35,294 nt of DNA from Fidelibacterota bacterium (GCA_022563775.1 JADFMS010000011.1:1-35294); one strand, 5' to 3'. Counted from the first letter of the stretch, positions 25,456 to 34,188 are shown. Made by a program: numbers and translations. Notes: generated from the letters alone by a model not told the origin.

Positions 25456-25566
25456 GAGTGATTCCCTGCCTGACCGACTGCGTCATTCAGTCGGGCGGGG
25501 AACCCCCATGAGCTAGCGCTCAACGGTTTTCAAGAACGTCGTTCCCCTTGATACTCAGGCACTTAC
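25456..25566 (-). pseudogene. tRNA-Ser(UGA) remnant interrupted by a palindromic insert
   Basis: The minus strand reads as a serine tRNA: GTGCCTGAGTATC (D arm, degenerate), GTTCTTGAAAACCGT (anticodon stem-loop, anticodon TGA, one stem mismatch), TGAGCGCTAGCTCATG (long variable arm with a perfect GAGC/GCTC stem), GGGGGTTC (T arm). The T loop then breaks off, and its continuation GAATCACTC appears 35 bp further on, after a palindromic insert at 25465-25499. The acceptor stem is not recognisable at the 5' side, and the D loop lacks its GG. It is therefore non-functional. Confidence 0.75.
25465..25499. mobile_element. 35-bp palindromic insert within the tRNA-Ser T loop
   Basis: The insert has the stem CCGACTG, loop CGTCATT, stem CAGTCGG, with further partly complementary GC-rich ends (CCTGCC and GGCGGG). 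It splits the otherwise standard sequence GATTC/GAACC of a T loop. Its precise fit there suggests insertion of a small mobile palindrome (REP/REPIN-like in behaviour); no transposase is visible. The related stretch at 15553-15576 shares CCGACTG and GGCGGG. Confidence 0.55.
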
Positions 25567-25650
25567 AGGAATTGTTGCCATATAATTGCCATTCTACAGA
25601 CCAATCCAGACCAATTGAGACTGTTTGTCAGACTTAATCTAGATGCTTCC

Positions 25651-28110
25651 CTAACTACTATTATTTCCACCCAACACGTCTTGTATTTTCATTCCAATAA
25701 CATCCATCTTATACGGCTTCTGAATAAAACCATTTACACCGAGTCCTTCTGCTTCTTTCATCCTTTCAGATTCACTATAACCACTAACTATAATAGTCTT
25801 CTGGTCCGGCTTCGTTTTGATTATCTCTTTATAAGTATCAAGACCATCCATATCATTTTCAAGTATCATATCAAGCCATATTAGATCTACTTCATTATTC
25901 TTTAGGTAGTTGATCCCATCCTGGCCACTATCGACACGCTCTACTTCATATCCTAACGTTGTTAACAGTCGTGCGGCGATATCACGCTGTTCCTCCCTGT
26001 CATCAACCACGAGTATACTGCCGCTACCTTTACGTAATTGTTTATCTTTTTCTGTTCTTTCTTTCTTTTCAGCCGTTTCAGGGAAGTAGATAGAGAACTT
26101 CGTTCCTATACCCAAAGTACTCTCAACATCTATATATGCACCGTGGTCATTGAGTACGTTGTACACTACAGACAGGCCTAATCCCGTGCCGCTCTTACCT
26201 GTTTTAATCTTAGTAGTGAAGAATGGATCGAATATCTTAGATATGTTCTCTTCGGGTATACCCTCACCTTGATCTTCTATTGTAAGTAGATTATATCTTC
26301 CTTCAGGTATATGCTTATCACTCAGTTTTCCATCTAATACGTTGATCGAAGATGTACTTATACTGAGTACTCCTTCTTCAGATATGGACTCACAGGCGTT
26401 ATTTATAAGATTCGTGATCACTTTGGGTAGATGGGCTTTAGAGCCTTTAAATAGTAAAGTACTTTCAGAAAGTTGGATATCAAGTGACACTTCAGGATAT
26501 AAAGTCTTTGTCATTTTACATTCAGCTGAAGAGAGGTAATCGGCAACAAGATCATTCAGGTCAATCGGTTCCATCTCATACTTACCACGGCGGGTAAGAG
26601 CCAACAGATCTCCTATTACATCAGCTGCTCGCTGGGCTGAAAACATTATAGTATCCAAGTCTTTATCTACCGATTTACCTTCTGCTAGATCCATCCTTAT
26701 CAGATCAGGATAAGCCATTATAGGGCCTATTATGTTATTCAAGTCATGAGCAACACCACCTGCTAATAAACCCAACGATTCCATCCGTTCAGATTGAACA
26801 AGTTGTTCTTGAAGTTTGTTCTTTTCATCCTCTGAACGCTTATGCTCAATTATTTCATTGTTGAGATCTTTAGTTCGTTCATCGACAAGTTTCTGTAAAT
26901 GATCACGGTTCTGCTTTAGAGAATCCAGCATCACTTTTATTGAACCCAATATTCCGGTACCCTTTTCAATATCTACATCCAGATTCCCACTGGCAACCTG
27001 CTCCGATAGCAACGCAATTACAGAAGGTTCTCCTCCTACTTGCAAAAGAATACTTTGCCTGATAAGCGTGGCCACTATACTACCTATTAATATTGAGAGT
27101 AGAACTACACCGATGGTTAAAGTTCTTGTTGTGCTGGCCGCTTCCGTGGCATTGGCGTGGCGGGAGGTAGTGAGGTCCTCCTCTATCTGGATAAACTGAG
27201 CAAATTCTTCTCTCAGTTGATCAAGTATGTTTTTTCCTGTGCCCACCTCAAGCAGCGATGATACATCCTTCATTGTTTCAGGATCTTTATTCATCTGAAG
27301 CCTGGCATCTATCTCTGGGGTAGCTGCCATAATTATCCAATCATCGGAGATTGATAATGCTTCATCAAGTAATTTCAGATTTGTTTGATCATCTGATAAA
27401 ATGTTACGCAAATCACTAAAATCAATTTTCAGTTGTTTTTCACCCGCATGATACGGTTCCAGAAAACTTTCCTTCCCTGTTGCCAGGAATCCTCTTTGAC
27501 CTGTCTCCATATCTACCATATCCTTTTCAACAGCAATGGCTAATATCTGGCTATCTTTATTTCCTTCACTTCTGAAGTTATCATTCATCTCGGAAAGAAC
27601 TGAGCGGATTTTATCCATTAATCCTTTACCCACGCCCCTTCCTAAAACCGATTGGAGATAGCTGGCATCAATATTGTGTTTCGCAACCTTCCTTGCCAAT
27701 TCGATCTCAGGTATGGCTGCAATCGTCTTCCACTCTTCAACTAATTGCTCGATCCTCTCTAATCTTGCTACCTGTTCAGGATTATCAGCCACAAGCAGTT
27801 TCTCTTCAATAATTATTCTATCAAATTCTTCAGCACCATCATAATAGGGTTCTAAGAATTCTTCTTTTTGTGTAATAATAAAGCCTCTCTGCCCTGTTTC
27901 CATATCTACAACTAGTTTAAATAGTAGATGAGCGTTAGAAATTACTAAGGCATCGTGAGTAACAACAAACTCAAATTGGTTCTCCATATCATTAGTATTG
28001 ATCAATACCACGACGCCAACTATAACTAAAAGCGTTAATAATATGCCGAAGCTCAATATTAATTTTGTGCCTATTTTCATATTTAGATTTAACTTCTTGA
28101 TCTGCCCCAT
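25651..28110 (-). CDS. Hybrid sensor histidine kinase with double CHASE3 sensor and response-regulator domain
   Basis: An 819-residue membrane kinase. It has helix 1 (~15-38), two periplasmic CHASE3 domains (~45-185 and ~190-318; DMETGQRGFIITQKEEFLEP and DMETGQRGFLATGKESFLEP), helix 2 (~331-351), a HAMP-like linker, HisKA with phospho-His455 (AGGVAHDLNN), an ATPase domain (N box NLINNACE, EDQGEGIP, FDPFFTT, GTGLGLSVV) and a receiver domain with Asp747 (IWLDMIL) and Lys798. It senses an unknown signal and phosphorylates itself, and its own receiver can pass or drain phosphate. AAGGT precedes the ATG. It may belong functionally with the neighbouring chemoreceptor, whose sensor is very similar. 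Confidence 0.93.
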   Translation of the reverse strand: MGQIKKLNLNMKIGTKLILSFGILLTLLVIVGVVVLINTNDMENQFEFVVTHDALVISNAHLLFKLVVDMETGQRGFIITQKEEFLEPYYDGAEEFDRIIIEEKLLVADNPEQVARLERIEQLVEEWKTIAAIPEIELARKVAKHNIDASYLQSVLGRGVGKGLMDKIRSVLSEMNDNFRSEGNKDSQILAIAVEKDMVDMETGQRGFLATGKESFLEPYHAGEKQLKIDFSDLRNILSDDQTNLKLLDEALSISDDWIIMAATPEIDARLQMNKDPETMKDVSSLLEVGTGKNILDQLREEFAQFIQIEEDLTTSRHANATEAASTTRTLTIGVVLLSILIGSIVATLIRQSILLQVGGEPSVIALLSEQVASGNLDVDIEKGTGILGSIKVMLDSLKQNRDHLQKLVDERTKDLNNEIIEHKRSEDEKNKLQEQLVQSERMESLGLLAGGVAHDLNNIIGPIMAYPDLIRMDLAEGKSVDKDLDTIMFSAQRAADVIGDLLALTRRGKYEMEPIDLNDLVADYLSSAECKMTKTLYPEVSLDIQLSESTLLFKGSKAHLPKVITNLINNACESISEEGVLSISTSSINVLDGKLSDKHIPEGRYNLLTIEDQGEGIPEENISKIFDPFFTTKIKTGKSGTGLGLSVVYNVLNDHGAYIDVESTLGIGTKFSIYFPETAEKKERTEKDKQLRKGSGSILVVDDREEQRDIAARLLTTLGYEVERVDSGQDGINYLKNNEVDLIWLDMILENDMDGLDTYKEIIKTKPDQKTIIVSGYSESERMKEAEGLGVNGFIQKPYKMDVIGMKIQDVLGGNNSS

Positions 28111-28412
28111 AAATCGTTACCTTCGAGCTTGCCAGTCATGAAGGATTAACCGCTAAAAATTATTCTTGCCTTAAATTTACCTGCCGATACGCTTTAAATT
28201 CATATACCTTATTCTATTTCCTTTAAAATTCAGGATAAATTAATGCAAATTTCAATCATTAAGACACATCTGGTTATTCCGATGTAATCGGACACCTTCT
28301 CATCCCTTCTCTATCGAAGCCTGATACATTTCAAAATGTCCTATTAAGAAAGAACATTTTTTAATTTTCGCATCGATTATCTTTATCAGATTTATCTTGT
28401 AAGCGTTATTTA
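28111..28412. other. Spacer upstream of the hybrid kinase gene
   Basis: No coding sequence is recognised in these ~300 bp. The DNA lies between the start of the hybrid kinase and the IS3 remnant and presumably holds the kinase promoter; no consensus box stands out. Confidence 0.35.
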
Positions 28413-28772
28413 CTAGCCGATCCATGCCCGGCGTAAGGATACTTCCAATCTTTTGCATACATGATCCACTACTTTACGCCGCTTAGCCATGCTTAGAAGG
28501 TTTTTGATTCTAAGGAGAATGTTTCCTTGATTATTTGTGTATCGAATCCTTTGTCGCCCATTAGATGTTTTAAACGTAGGTTCTCTTTCTCAAGATCAAT
28601 TAGTCTTTTAGCTTGATCTGCTCGCATTCTACCGTAATCTTTACGCCGACGACAAAAAGACCGTATACTGATACCCAGCCTGTCGAGATGCATCGGGTGG
28701 GTTCACACCCTGACTGATCAACACTTCTACTTCTTTTAACTTACGAATGTTTTTCTCCGTGGTGTGTTTCAT
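28413..28772 (-). pseudogene. IS3-family transposase remnant (orfA, and start of orfB)
   Basis: From ATG 28770-28772 the minus strand gives TTEKNIRKLKEVEVLISQG, then PPDASRQAG, and after a one-base shift ISIRSFCRRRKDYGRM with RADQAKRLIDLEKENLRLKH. This is IS3 OrfA: a helix-turn-helix followed by a leucine-zipper-like helix. OrfB's start follows, overlapping (LLSMAKRRKVVDHVCKRLEV, SLRRA), and soon stops at 28413-28415. No DDE domain and no terminal repeats were found, so this is a dead fragment. It lies between cheW and the hybrid kinase gene. Confidence 0.75.
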
Positions 28773-28821
28773 CGATCACTCGATCACATGATCTTTACTC
28801 CTTACTTTATACGTAATTCTT

Positions 28822-29325
28822 CTAACCTTCATCCATCGCTAATAGTTTTTCTTTGTCGGATCCTGTCAGTATCTTATCTATATCAAGTAACATCAGTAAA
28901 CGGTCTTCAAGTTTACCAACTCCGCTGATATATTGCGATTTTTCGTCCGACACTATCGAAGGAGGAGGCTCTACAGTGTTAGCAGGTAAACGGATTACCT
29001 CCGATACCGCATCGACTATAAAACCCACCGTCCTTCCATCTATCTCACCTACTACTATGCGCGTCTGCTTGTCATGCTCACGTTCAGGCATGTGGAATCG
29101 TTTCCGAAGATCAATTATCGGAATAACATTACCCCGTAAATTGATCACCCCTTCAACAAAATCGGGTGACTGAGGAATTTTGGTAATCTCGGTAACCCGG
29201 TTTATCTCCTGAACCTTCAAGATATCTATTCCGTACTCCTCGTTACCCAGCTGGAAGCCGACGAGCTGTAGAAGGTCAGAGGTCTGATCATCATTCTCGC
29301 CTTTATTAAATACTGTTCCTTCCAT
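28822..29325 (-). CDS. cheW: Chemotaxis coupling protein CheW
   Basis: A 167-residue CheW domain protein: LVGFQLGNEEYGIDILKVQE, FVEGVINLRGNVIPIIDLRK, then TVGFIVDAVSEVIRLP and a closing YISGVGKLEDRLLMLLDIDK. It links chemoreceptors to the kinase CheA, which is not in this window. AAGGAG lies about 7 nt before the ATG, inside the 45-bp gap to the chemoreceptor gene, so the two form an operon. Family length is normal apart from a short polar N-terminal extension. Confidence 0.95.
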   Translation of the reverse strand: MEGTVFNKGENDDQTSDLLQLVGFQLGNEEYGIDILKVQEINRVTEITKIPQSPDFVEGVINLRGNVIPIIDLRKRFHMPEREHDKQTRIVVGEIDGRTVGFIVDAVSEVIRLPANTVEPPPSIVSDEKSQYISGVGKLEDRLLMLLDIDKILTGSDKEKLLAMDEG

Positions 29326-29370
29326 TAGGTTACTCCTTATTTAAATTTGATAATTTAATATTCTATGCTT

Positions 29371-31431
29371 TTAAGCAACATCTACGGATTTTTTCTCCTC
29401 AAGTTTGAACTTGTTAACAAGCTGTCTGAGGTTTTCCGTTTGCCTGTTTAGCTCTTCAGAAGTAGCAGCCATCTGCTCTGCTCCTTTAGCACTCTCCTTG
29501 GTTCCCGAAACTATATTGCCAACGTTACCGGATATTTGTTCTGCCGCTGCCGACTGTTCGTCTGATGCGGAGGCAATCTGTTCAATTGCATTTTGCACCT
29601 CGGTTACTACGCCGACTATCTTGCTCAGCGATTCGCCTGCTTTTTCAGCTAATTCCGTTCCAGCCTCAACTTGGCTGGTACCCTCTTCCATAGAGGCAAC
29701 TGCTCCGGCTGTATCTTCTTGTATAGCTTTGATCATTGCAGCTATCTCTGCCGTCGCTTTTGTGGTGCGTTCTGCTAACTTCCGTACTTCATCGGCAACA
29801 ACTGCAAAACCTCTACCCTGTTCGCCCGCCCGTGCCGCTTCTATGGCTGCATTGAGAGCCAATAGGTTGGTTTGATCTGCAATATCATCAATCACCGATA
29901 TGATCTCACCGATCTCGTCCGACCGTTTCCCGAGTTCGCCGATAGTAGTTGACGAAGCTTTTACCGTATTCGCTATTGCTTGCATCCCTTCTATCGTCTC
30001 CTGAACGATCTTTCCACCTTCACTCGCCACTTCTGACGCATTCTTTGCTGAATCGGTTGCGGAGGAAGCGTTCTGCGAAGATTCAACTATTGTGGCTGAC
30101 ATCTCTTCTATCGAAGAGGACACCTCACCGGCCTGAGATTCCTGTTCTCCAGCGCCGGTTGCGGCCTGTTCAGCTGCTGAAGCTATTTCAGTCACAGCTG
30201 CGGCGACTTCCTCGGTATTAGTCCTTATCGCAAATATAATCTCGTGAAGCTTAGCAACAAAGGTATCAAACCATTTGGCAAGCTCACCAATCTCATCCTG
30301 TGTATCAATATTGAGGCGTTTAGTGAGATCTCCTTCTCCCTCTGCAATATCCTTGACCAATTCAACAACTTTGACGATGGGTCTGGTAATGCCTCGAGAC
30401 AGGAAAAAGCTGATGATTATGCCTAATATGATAGCTATCACGGTTCCGCCAATAGTAAAAAATATCGCCTGGCTTGCCGTAGACGCGGCCGCCAATGTCC
30501 TCTCTTCCATGAGAGCTTGTTCAATACCTACAAACTCATCAATTTTTACCCTGAGTCCATCCATAGCGGCTTTACCTGTGCCCTGTTCAATTAAAGCGAC
30601 AACGTCATTCATCGTCGCTTCAGAATTGTTCATTTCAACTCGTGCTGCAATTTCGGGTCCCGCGGCTTTTTCTTCCCATTGCTGGGCCAAATCTTCGATA
30701 CTGTCAACCAAACGGAGATTCTCGTCTTGTCCTGAGAGGTGCTCCCTTAATTGTGCCAAATGAGATTCAAGCGATTCCTTTCCATTTCTGTAAGGATCCA
30801 AGAACTCATCAACGCCTGTGATAAGAAATCCGCGCTCACCCGTCTCCCTGTCAACCATATCTTTCGCCGTGGCGACTGCCAATACTAATCCCTTATAATC
30901 TCCTACCCCTTGTAAGTTCGTTTGGAGCTCTTCAATAGTTACGCGTAAAGCATCTAAGATTCCTTTTCCAACCCCTTTCGCGAGAACGACTTGAAGGTAA
31001 TCCGCATCTTTTTGACCCGCTTCGACCTTTCTACGCTCAGCGATTTCGGGTTCGGCTGCCAACTTAAGCCACTCTCTCTCTAAGTCATGAATAACCTCTA
31101 ATCTGGCAACTTGAGCGGGGTTGTCATTTACCAGCTCTTGTAAACCGATTATTTCGTCTTCAAATGCTTGAAGACCGGCGTTATATGGCTCAAGATACTC
31201 GTCCTTGCCGGCAATCAGAAATCCCCTTTCTCCTGTTTCCATATCAACCAGAAGCTTTGCAAGGTTATTTCCTTTACCAATTACTTCCTGAGTATGTGCA
31301 ACCCAGTCAAAAGTATCTATCAAGTCGTTTATGCTTGAAAAAACCAAAACAGCTATCAATGCCATCATGACCAGTGCCACACTGTATCCTGCGATTATTC
31401 TCGACCCGATTTTCATGTTACTGAATTTCAT
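29371..31431 (-). CDS. Methyl-accepting chemotaxis protein with double CHASE3 sensor
   Basis: The start chosen is the ATG at 31431, because AAAGGAG sits just upstream of it; an ATG at 31458 in the same frame would cover that site. The 686 residues hold helix 1 (~12-34), two CHASE3 domains (~45-185 and ~190-310, with [20 protein letters not shown] and [20 protein letters not shown]), helix 2 (~322-345), HAMP (~346-400), and a methyl-accepting signalling domain with the tip [20 protein letters not shown] followed by [20 protein letters not shown]. It senses a periplasmic signal and steers motility or another Che output through CheW. The sensor half is nearly the same as that of the nearby hybrid kinase. 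Confidence 0.95.
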   Translation of the reverse strand: MKFSNMKIGSRIIAGYSVALVMMALIAVLVFSSINDLIDTFDWVAHTQEVIGKGNNLAKLLVDMETGERGFLIAGKDEYLEPYNAGLQAFEDEIIGLQELVNDNPAQVARLEVIHDLEREWLKLAAEPEIAERRKVEAGQKDADYLQVVLAKGVGKGILDALRVTIEELQTNLQGVGDYKGLVLAVATAKDMVDRETGERGFLITGVDEFLDPYRNGKESLESHLAQLREHLSGQDENLRLVDSIEDLAQQWEEKAAGPEIAARVEMNNSEATMNDVVALIEQGTGKAAMDGLRVKIDEFVGIEQALMEERTLAAASTASQAIFFTIGGTVIAIILGIIISFFLSRGITRPIVKVVELVKDIAEGEGDLTKRLNIDTQDEIGELAKWFDTFVAKLHEIIFAIRTNTEEVAAAVTEIASAAEQAATGAGEQESQAGEVSSSIEEMSATIVESSQNASSATDSAKNASEVASEGGKIVQETIEGMQAIANTVKASSTTIGELGKRSDEIGEIISVIDDIADQTNLLALNAAIEAARAGEQGRGFAVVADEVRKLAERTTKATAEIAAMIKAIQEDTAGAVASMEEGTSQVEAGTELAEKAGESLSKIVGVVTEVQNAIEQIASASDEQSAAAEQISGNVGNIVSGTKESAKGAEQMAATSEELNRQTENLRQLVNKFKLEEKKSVDVA

Positions 31432-31511
31432 TTTACTCTCCTTTATTTTACTTTTCATTAAACTAACTTTATTTAATCCTTACCATCTTAATAATAATGG
31501 AAAAAACGTTA

Positions 31512-32462
31512 TTAAAACTCCACTTGGAATTGAACTAAAATTTCGCTCGTACTCTTTGAGGCGCTGTTATCCTTAGTTAAAACATAGTTCGCCATTATCT
31601 TGGCTGCGTTGTCTTTTAATTTATAGTTAACGCCGAGTGTCGTCATCGTTGTCTCATCGTCGCTAATATCCTGATTAGGATCCCAGCCCTCAAACCTAGC
31701 TCCGAACTGGTATGTTGAATTCACGGAATACGTGACAGAACCATAATAACCTCCACTATTGGCATCATCGTCAGAGCCCTGCATATACTCCGTCTTGACT
31801 CCAAAAGGATATCCCGTGTAAGCAAACTCGACACCAGCCCTATTTCGGTTAACGTCAAATTCGTCTGTCGCTAACCTATTATGAGGACCACGATAAAAAG
31901 ATGTTCCGAATTTAATCTTATCAGACGCATGGAATACAAACCTTCCTGATAAATCCTTATTATCGTTATTATCCTGATTATTCGGTCCAGACCCGTTGAA
32001 AAGTCCGAGAGAATAATCAAACTTATGATTATCGCCGTAAACTAAGTAGCCAATATCACGCCTGTCTCCATATTCACGGGCGGTAATAATAGACCTGTCA
32101 ATGAAATCCAGCTGCGAAGAGGGAGTCAACCCTTCCATCGTCAAAGGATATTTCATCTGGCCTACTCGAAACCTGACCATAGAATGATAGTGATAATATA
32201 TATTTAGATCCTGAATCAGGTAAGTCGGAACTGATGCCGGGTCCATCAAGAACTCAAAACCGACTCTGTCTGGAATGATAGTCCCGCTCAGCTTTAGTTC
32301 GCTTCGTTTCAAAAATTGCGACGAATAGGTATTGGGGGCATTTGATTCTTTCCCCCAAAGCTGAATTAATCCATTTATTTTTATATTCTCACCATCCGAA
32401 GCAAGCGTAGAATATACTGGGATTGCTATCGTCATAATTAGAATTGGTATTAATTTTACCAT
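31512..32462 (-). CDS. Outer-membrane porin (phosphate-selective porin O/P-like)
   Basis: A 316-residue protein with signal peptide (~1-21). The mature part is strand-rich with alternating polar and aromatic residues: KINGLIQLWGKESNAP, FLKRSELKLSGTIIPDRVGF, VRFRVGQMKYPLTMEGLTPS, TAREYGDRRDIGYLVYG, and a final QFQVEF with C-terminal Phe. This fits the porin O/P-like barrel family. It lets small solutes, possibly anions, cross the outer membrane; selectivity is not readable. GGGAGG precedes the ATG with good spacing. It stands 80 bp upstream of the chemoreceptor gene on the same strand, so porin, receptor and cheW may be one transcript. Confidence 0.85.
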   Translation of the reverse strand: MVKLIPILIMTIAIPVYSTLASDGENIKINGLIQLWGKESNAPNTYSSQFLKRSELKLSGTIIPDRVGFEFLMDPASVPTYLIQDLNIYYHYHSMVRFRVGQMKYPLTMEGLTPSSQLDFIDRSIITAREYGDRRDIGYLVYGDNHKFDYSLGLFNGSGPNNQDNNDNKDLSGRFVFHASDKIKFGTSFYRGPHNRLATDEFDVNRNRAGVEFAYTGYPFGVKTEYMQGSDDDANSGGYYGSVTYSVNSTYQFGARFEGWDPNQDISDDETTMTTLGVNYKLKDNAAKIMANYVLTKDNSASKSTSEILVQFQVEF

Positions 32463-33125
32463 TTCGTTTTACCTCCCTGTTTGTTTTATTTTTCCAAAAT
32501 CAGAGTACCAGTTAGCATACTGCTCCACTATTTTCGAAATCCTTTTTGAGTTAGATTTCAATATTTCCATTTATCGATTAGCTCTCACAATGCTTTAGTA
32601 CTTAGCAAAAAATGTACCAAAATTACTTAATGTGCTGTTTTTCTTTATTTATAAACGTTTTAAAAAAGTAACGAGATGAAAGATTGTATTTTTTGATGCA
32701 TTATACATAAAAATCGGCGATATACTGCCGTGCTTTTTCGCTTTCTGCAAGATATTGACCACTGATAGCATAAAGAATATACACAATCATCAATTGAAGC
32801 TTTAGAAAAGTTGATCTTCCTTCAGCAAAGTGGCAGTAATTTAAATGACTATTTTTACCTCTGCAAATTCCAAAGTCACTTTGTACTTGTCAACGATTGA
32901 ACTTCTATCGGTCGTAAGCTTTATATACTGGCGTGATTTCTATACCTATAAACGTGACATGAGGCAAAGAAATTATTGCATCACTGCTCAGGTTTTGTGG
33001 CATGTTCTAATCACGTCAGGTCGGGGCAGAACTAATTCCTGTTACAGAAAATGGGGGCGGGGCAAGGGCTTAGTGTGTAATATGACTAGTGGAGCGATTA
33101 ATGAGGGTAGGTCAAGCTCAAAAAA
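32463..33125. other. Long non-coding stretch upstream of the porin gene
   Basis: AT-rich DNA. A plus-strand open frame begins at 32845 and runs through the repeat copy at 33126 to 33210, but it has no ribosome site, no recognisable domain and an odd composition, so it is not taken as a gene. The porin promoter should lie within the first ~150 bp; no consensus box stands out. Confidence 0.45.
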
Positions 33126-33320
33126 ATGTCTCATAAAGATTTGTTTATTAAACACTTCACCCATGTTTCGAAAGCTAATTATCAAAAGATCTCGTTTTCA
33201 TGAGTATTGAGACGAAGAAAAGCTGTGTCATAACTTACGTTTATTACACAGTGCTATTTTAGGAGTAGCAAGTTACTTGTTCTCTTTTCCTTGCTCCTTT
33301 TTGTTAAAAATTATACCAAT
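33126..33320 (+). repeat. Dispersed ~137-bp repeat, copy 4, with extended 3' similarity
   Basis: It opens with ATGTCTCATAAAGATTTGTT, carries GAAAGCTAATTATCAAAAGA and TCTCGTTTTCATGAGT, and ends the core with ACGTTTATTACACAGTGCT. Beyond the core, TTCCTTGCTCCTTTTTGTTA matches the flank of copy 1, so the family's full unit may be ~190 bp. The left hairpin arm is degraded here. Confidence 0.72.
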
Positions 33321-33456
33321 TTTGTAGCATAGCAACAGGTACAAGTTTTAGTGCAGGGTTATACAGCTATAAGGGGATTGTCATTTCTACGCACTCTGTA
33401 TCGACACTTGGGCTTTCAGCGCAAAATTACCATAAGAAACTATTAATTTGATTTTT

Positions 33457-33636
33457 CTATTCCTTTTGATCTGCTCTCATATCTTTATCATCTGAAATCA
33501 TTACAACCGAGCTGCTTCCACAGTTGCTACAAATCCAAATAACCCACATTCCATCATGTTTAGAGCTTGGTTGTTCAGAAAATTCCGAATTGCAATCTTG
33601 ACACTTCCAGAGAGGTTGATTAAATTCAGTATCCAT
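33457..33636 (-). CDS. Small zinc-ribbon protein
   Basis: Taken from the ATG at 33634-33636 this is a 59-residue protein. An ATG 27 bp upstream would add nine residues that look unrelated. Two Cys pairs, WKCQDC and WICSNC, 22 residues apart, form a likely four-Cys zinc ribbon, with acidic and basic residues at the end. Such proteins bind nucleic acid or partner proteins; the role is unknown. No strong ribosome site is seen. Confidence 0.55.
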   Translation of the reverse strand: MDTEFNQPLWKCQDCNSEFSEQPSSKHDGMWVIWICSNCGSSSVVMISDDKDMRADQKE

Positions 33637-33691
33637 TATTTGTCTCAAGCAATAAAGAACCAATATTCTAGTAATCAGTCAACAAATCACT

Positions 33692-33835
33692 TTACAATTC
33701 TAAAGTCATTCCTTCATATGCTGCAGTGCATTTTGTTCTGTATTCATTCGAACTAAACCAATTTTTAGACTGATCTTGAATTTTATCAATTTCATCATCA
33801 TATCTATAAGGATCATGGTGAAATGACCTGCCCAT
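33692..33835 (-). CDS. Small hypothetical ORF, 47 residues
   Basis: From the ATG at 33833-33835 the minus strand encodes MGRSFHHDPYRYDDEIDKIQ, then DQSKNWFSSNEYRTKCTAAY and EGMTLEL before a TAA. The balanced, hydrophilic composition looks like protein. Upstream in another frame, LGLNPEHRKWAKMYGQ also looks coding, so the true gene may be longer with one frameshift near 33840. A purine-rich GGAAGTGG lies ~12 nt before the ATG. No family was recognised. Confidence 0.45.
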   Translation of the reverse strand: MGRSFHHDPYRYDDEIDKIQDQSKNWFSSNEYRTKCTAAYEGMTLEL

Positions 33836-33894
33836 ACATTTTAGCCCACTTCCTATGTTCCGGATTAAGTCCTAATTTTGCTCAATAATTGATT

Positions 33895-34188
33895 CTAAGG
33901 TAAATCAGCTACTATGTCCCTGTATTCCTTCTCGGTAAATGCCCGCATTGTCTCAGTAGAGACGTTCCCCAGTGAGCCAACGGCGAGCCTAAGGCCAGCA
34001 GCTGTTGAATCATCCGGTTCTTCAGTGATCACGACTGCATCATATTGCCCCATGACGAGGTAGAATTCCTTCAACTCGGCACCTTTAGAGCTGAACATTT
34101 TTTTAGCTTGATCGAGGCGCGTTGGTCCTCCTTTAATGTTCTCTACGCCTTTCTGCGTGAACTTCATTAGTGTGATGTATGTAGCCAT
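33895..34188 (-). CDS. GYD-domain protein
   Basis: A 97-residue protein with the GYD pattern: ATYITLMKFTQKGVENIKGG, RLDQAKKMFSSKGAELKEFY, LVMGQYDAVVITEEPDD and AAGLRLAVGSLGNVSTETMR followed by AFTEKEYRDIV. GYD proteins have a ferredoxin-like dimeric alpha/beta fold with no settled function. An ideal ribosome site (AGGAGG, 7-8 nt from ATG) precedes it. Its paralogue at 1610-1778 is decayed, which leaves this as the working copy in the window. Confidence 0.9.
   Translation of the reverse strand: MATYITLMKFTQKGVENIKGGPTRLDQAKKMFSSKGAELKEFYLVMGQYDAVVITEEPDDSTAAGLRLAVGSLGNVSTETMRAFTEKEYRDIVADLP

Noticed and set aside
25596..25615. Tandem CAGACCAAT pair as a start of a direct-repeat or CRISPR array
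   Set aside because: Only two 10-bp units without spacers; nothing else array-like in the window.
32845..33210. Plus-strand open frame of 121 codons
   Set aside because: It runs through dispersed-repeat copy 4, has no ribosome site and no recognisable domain; the composition is not protein-like.
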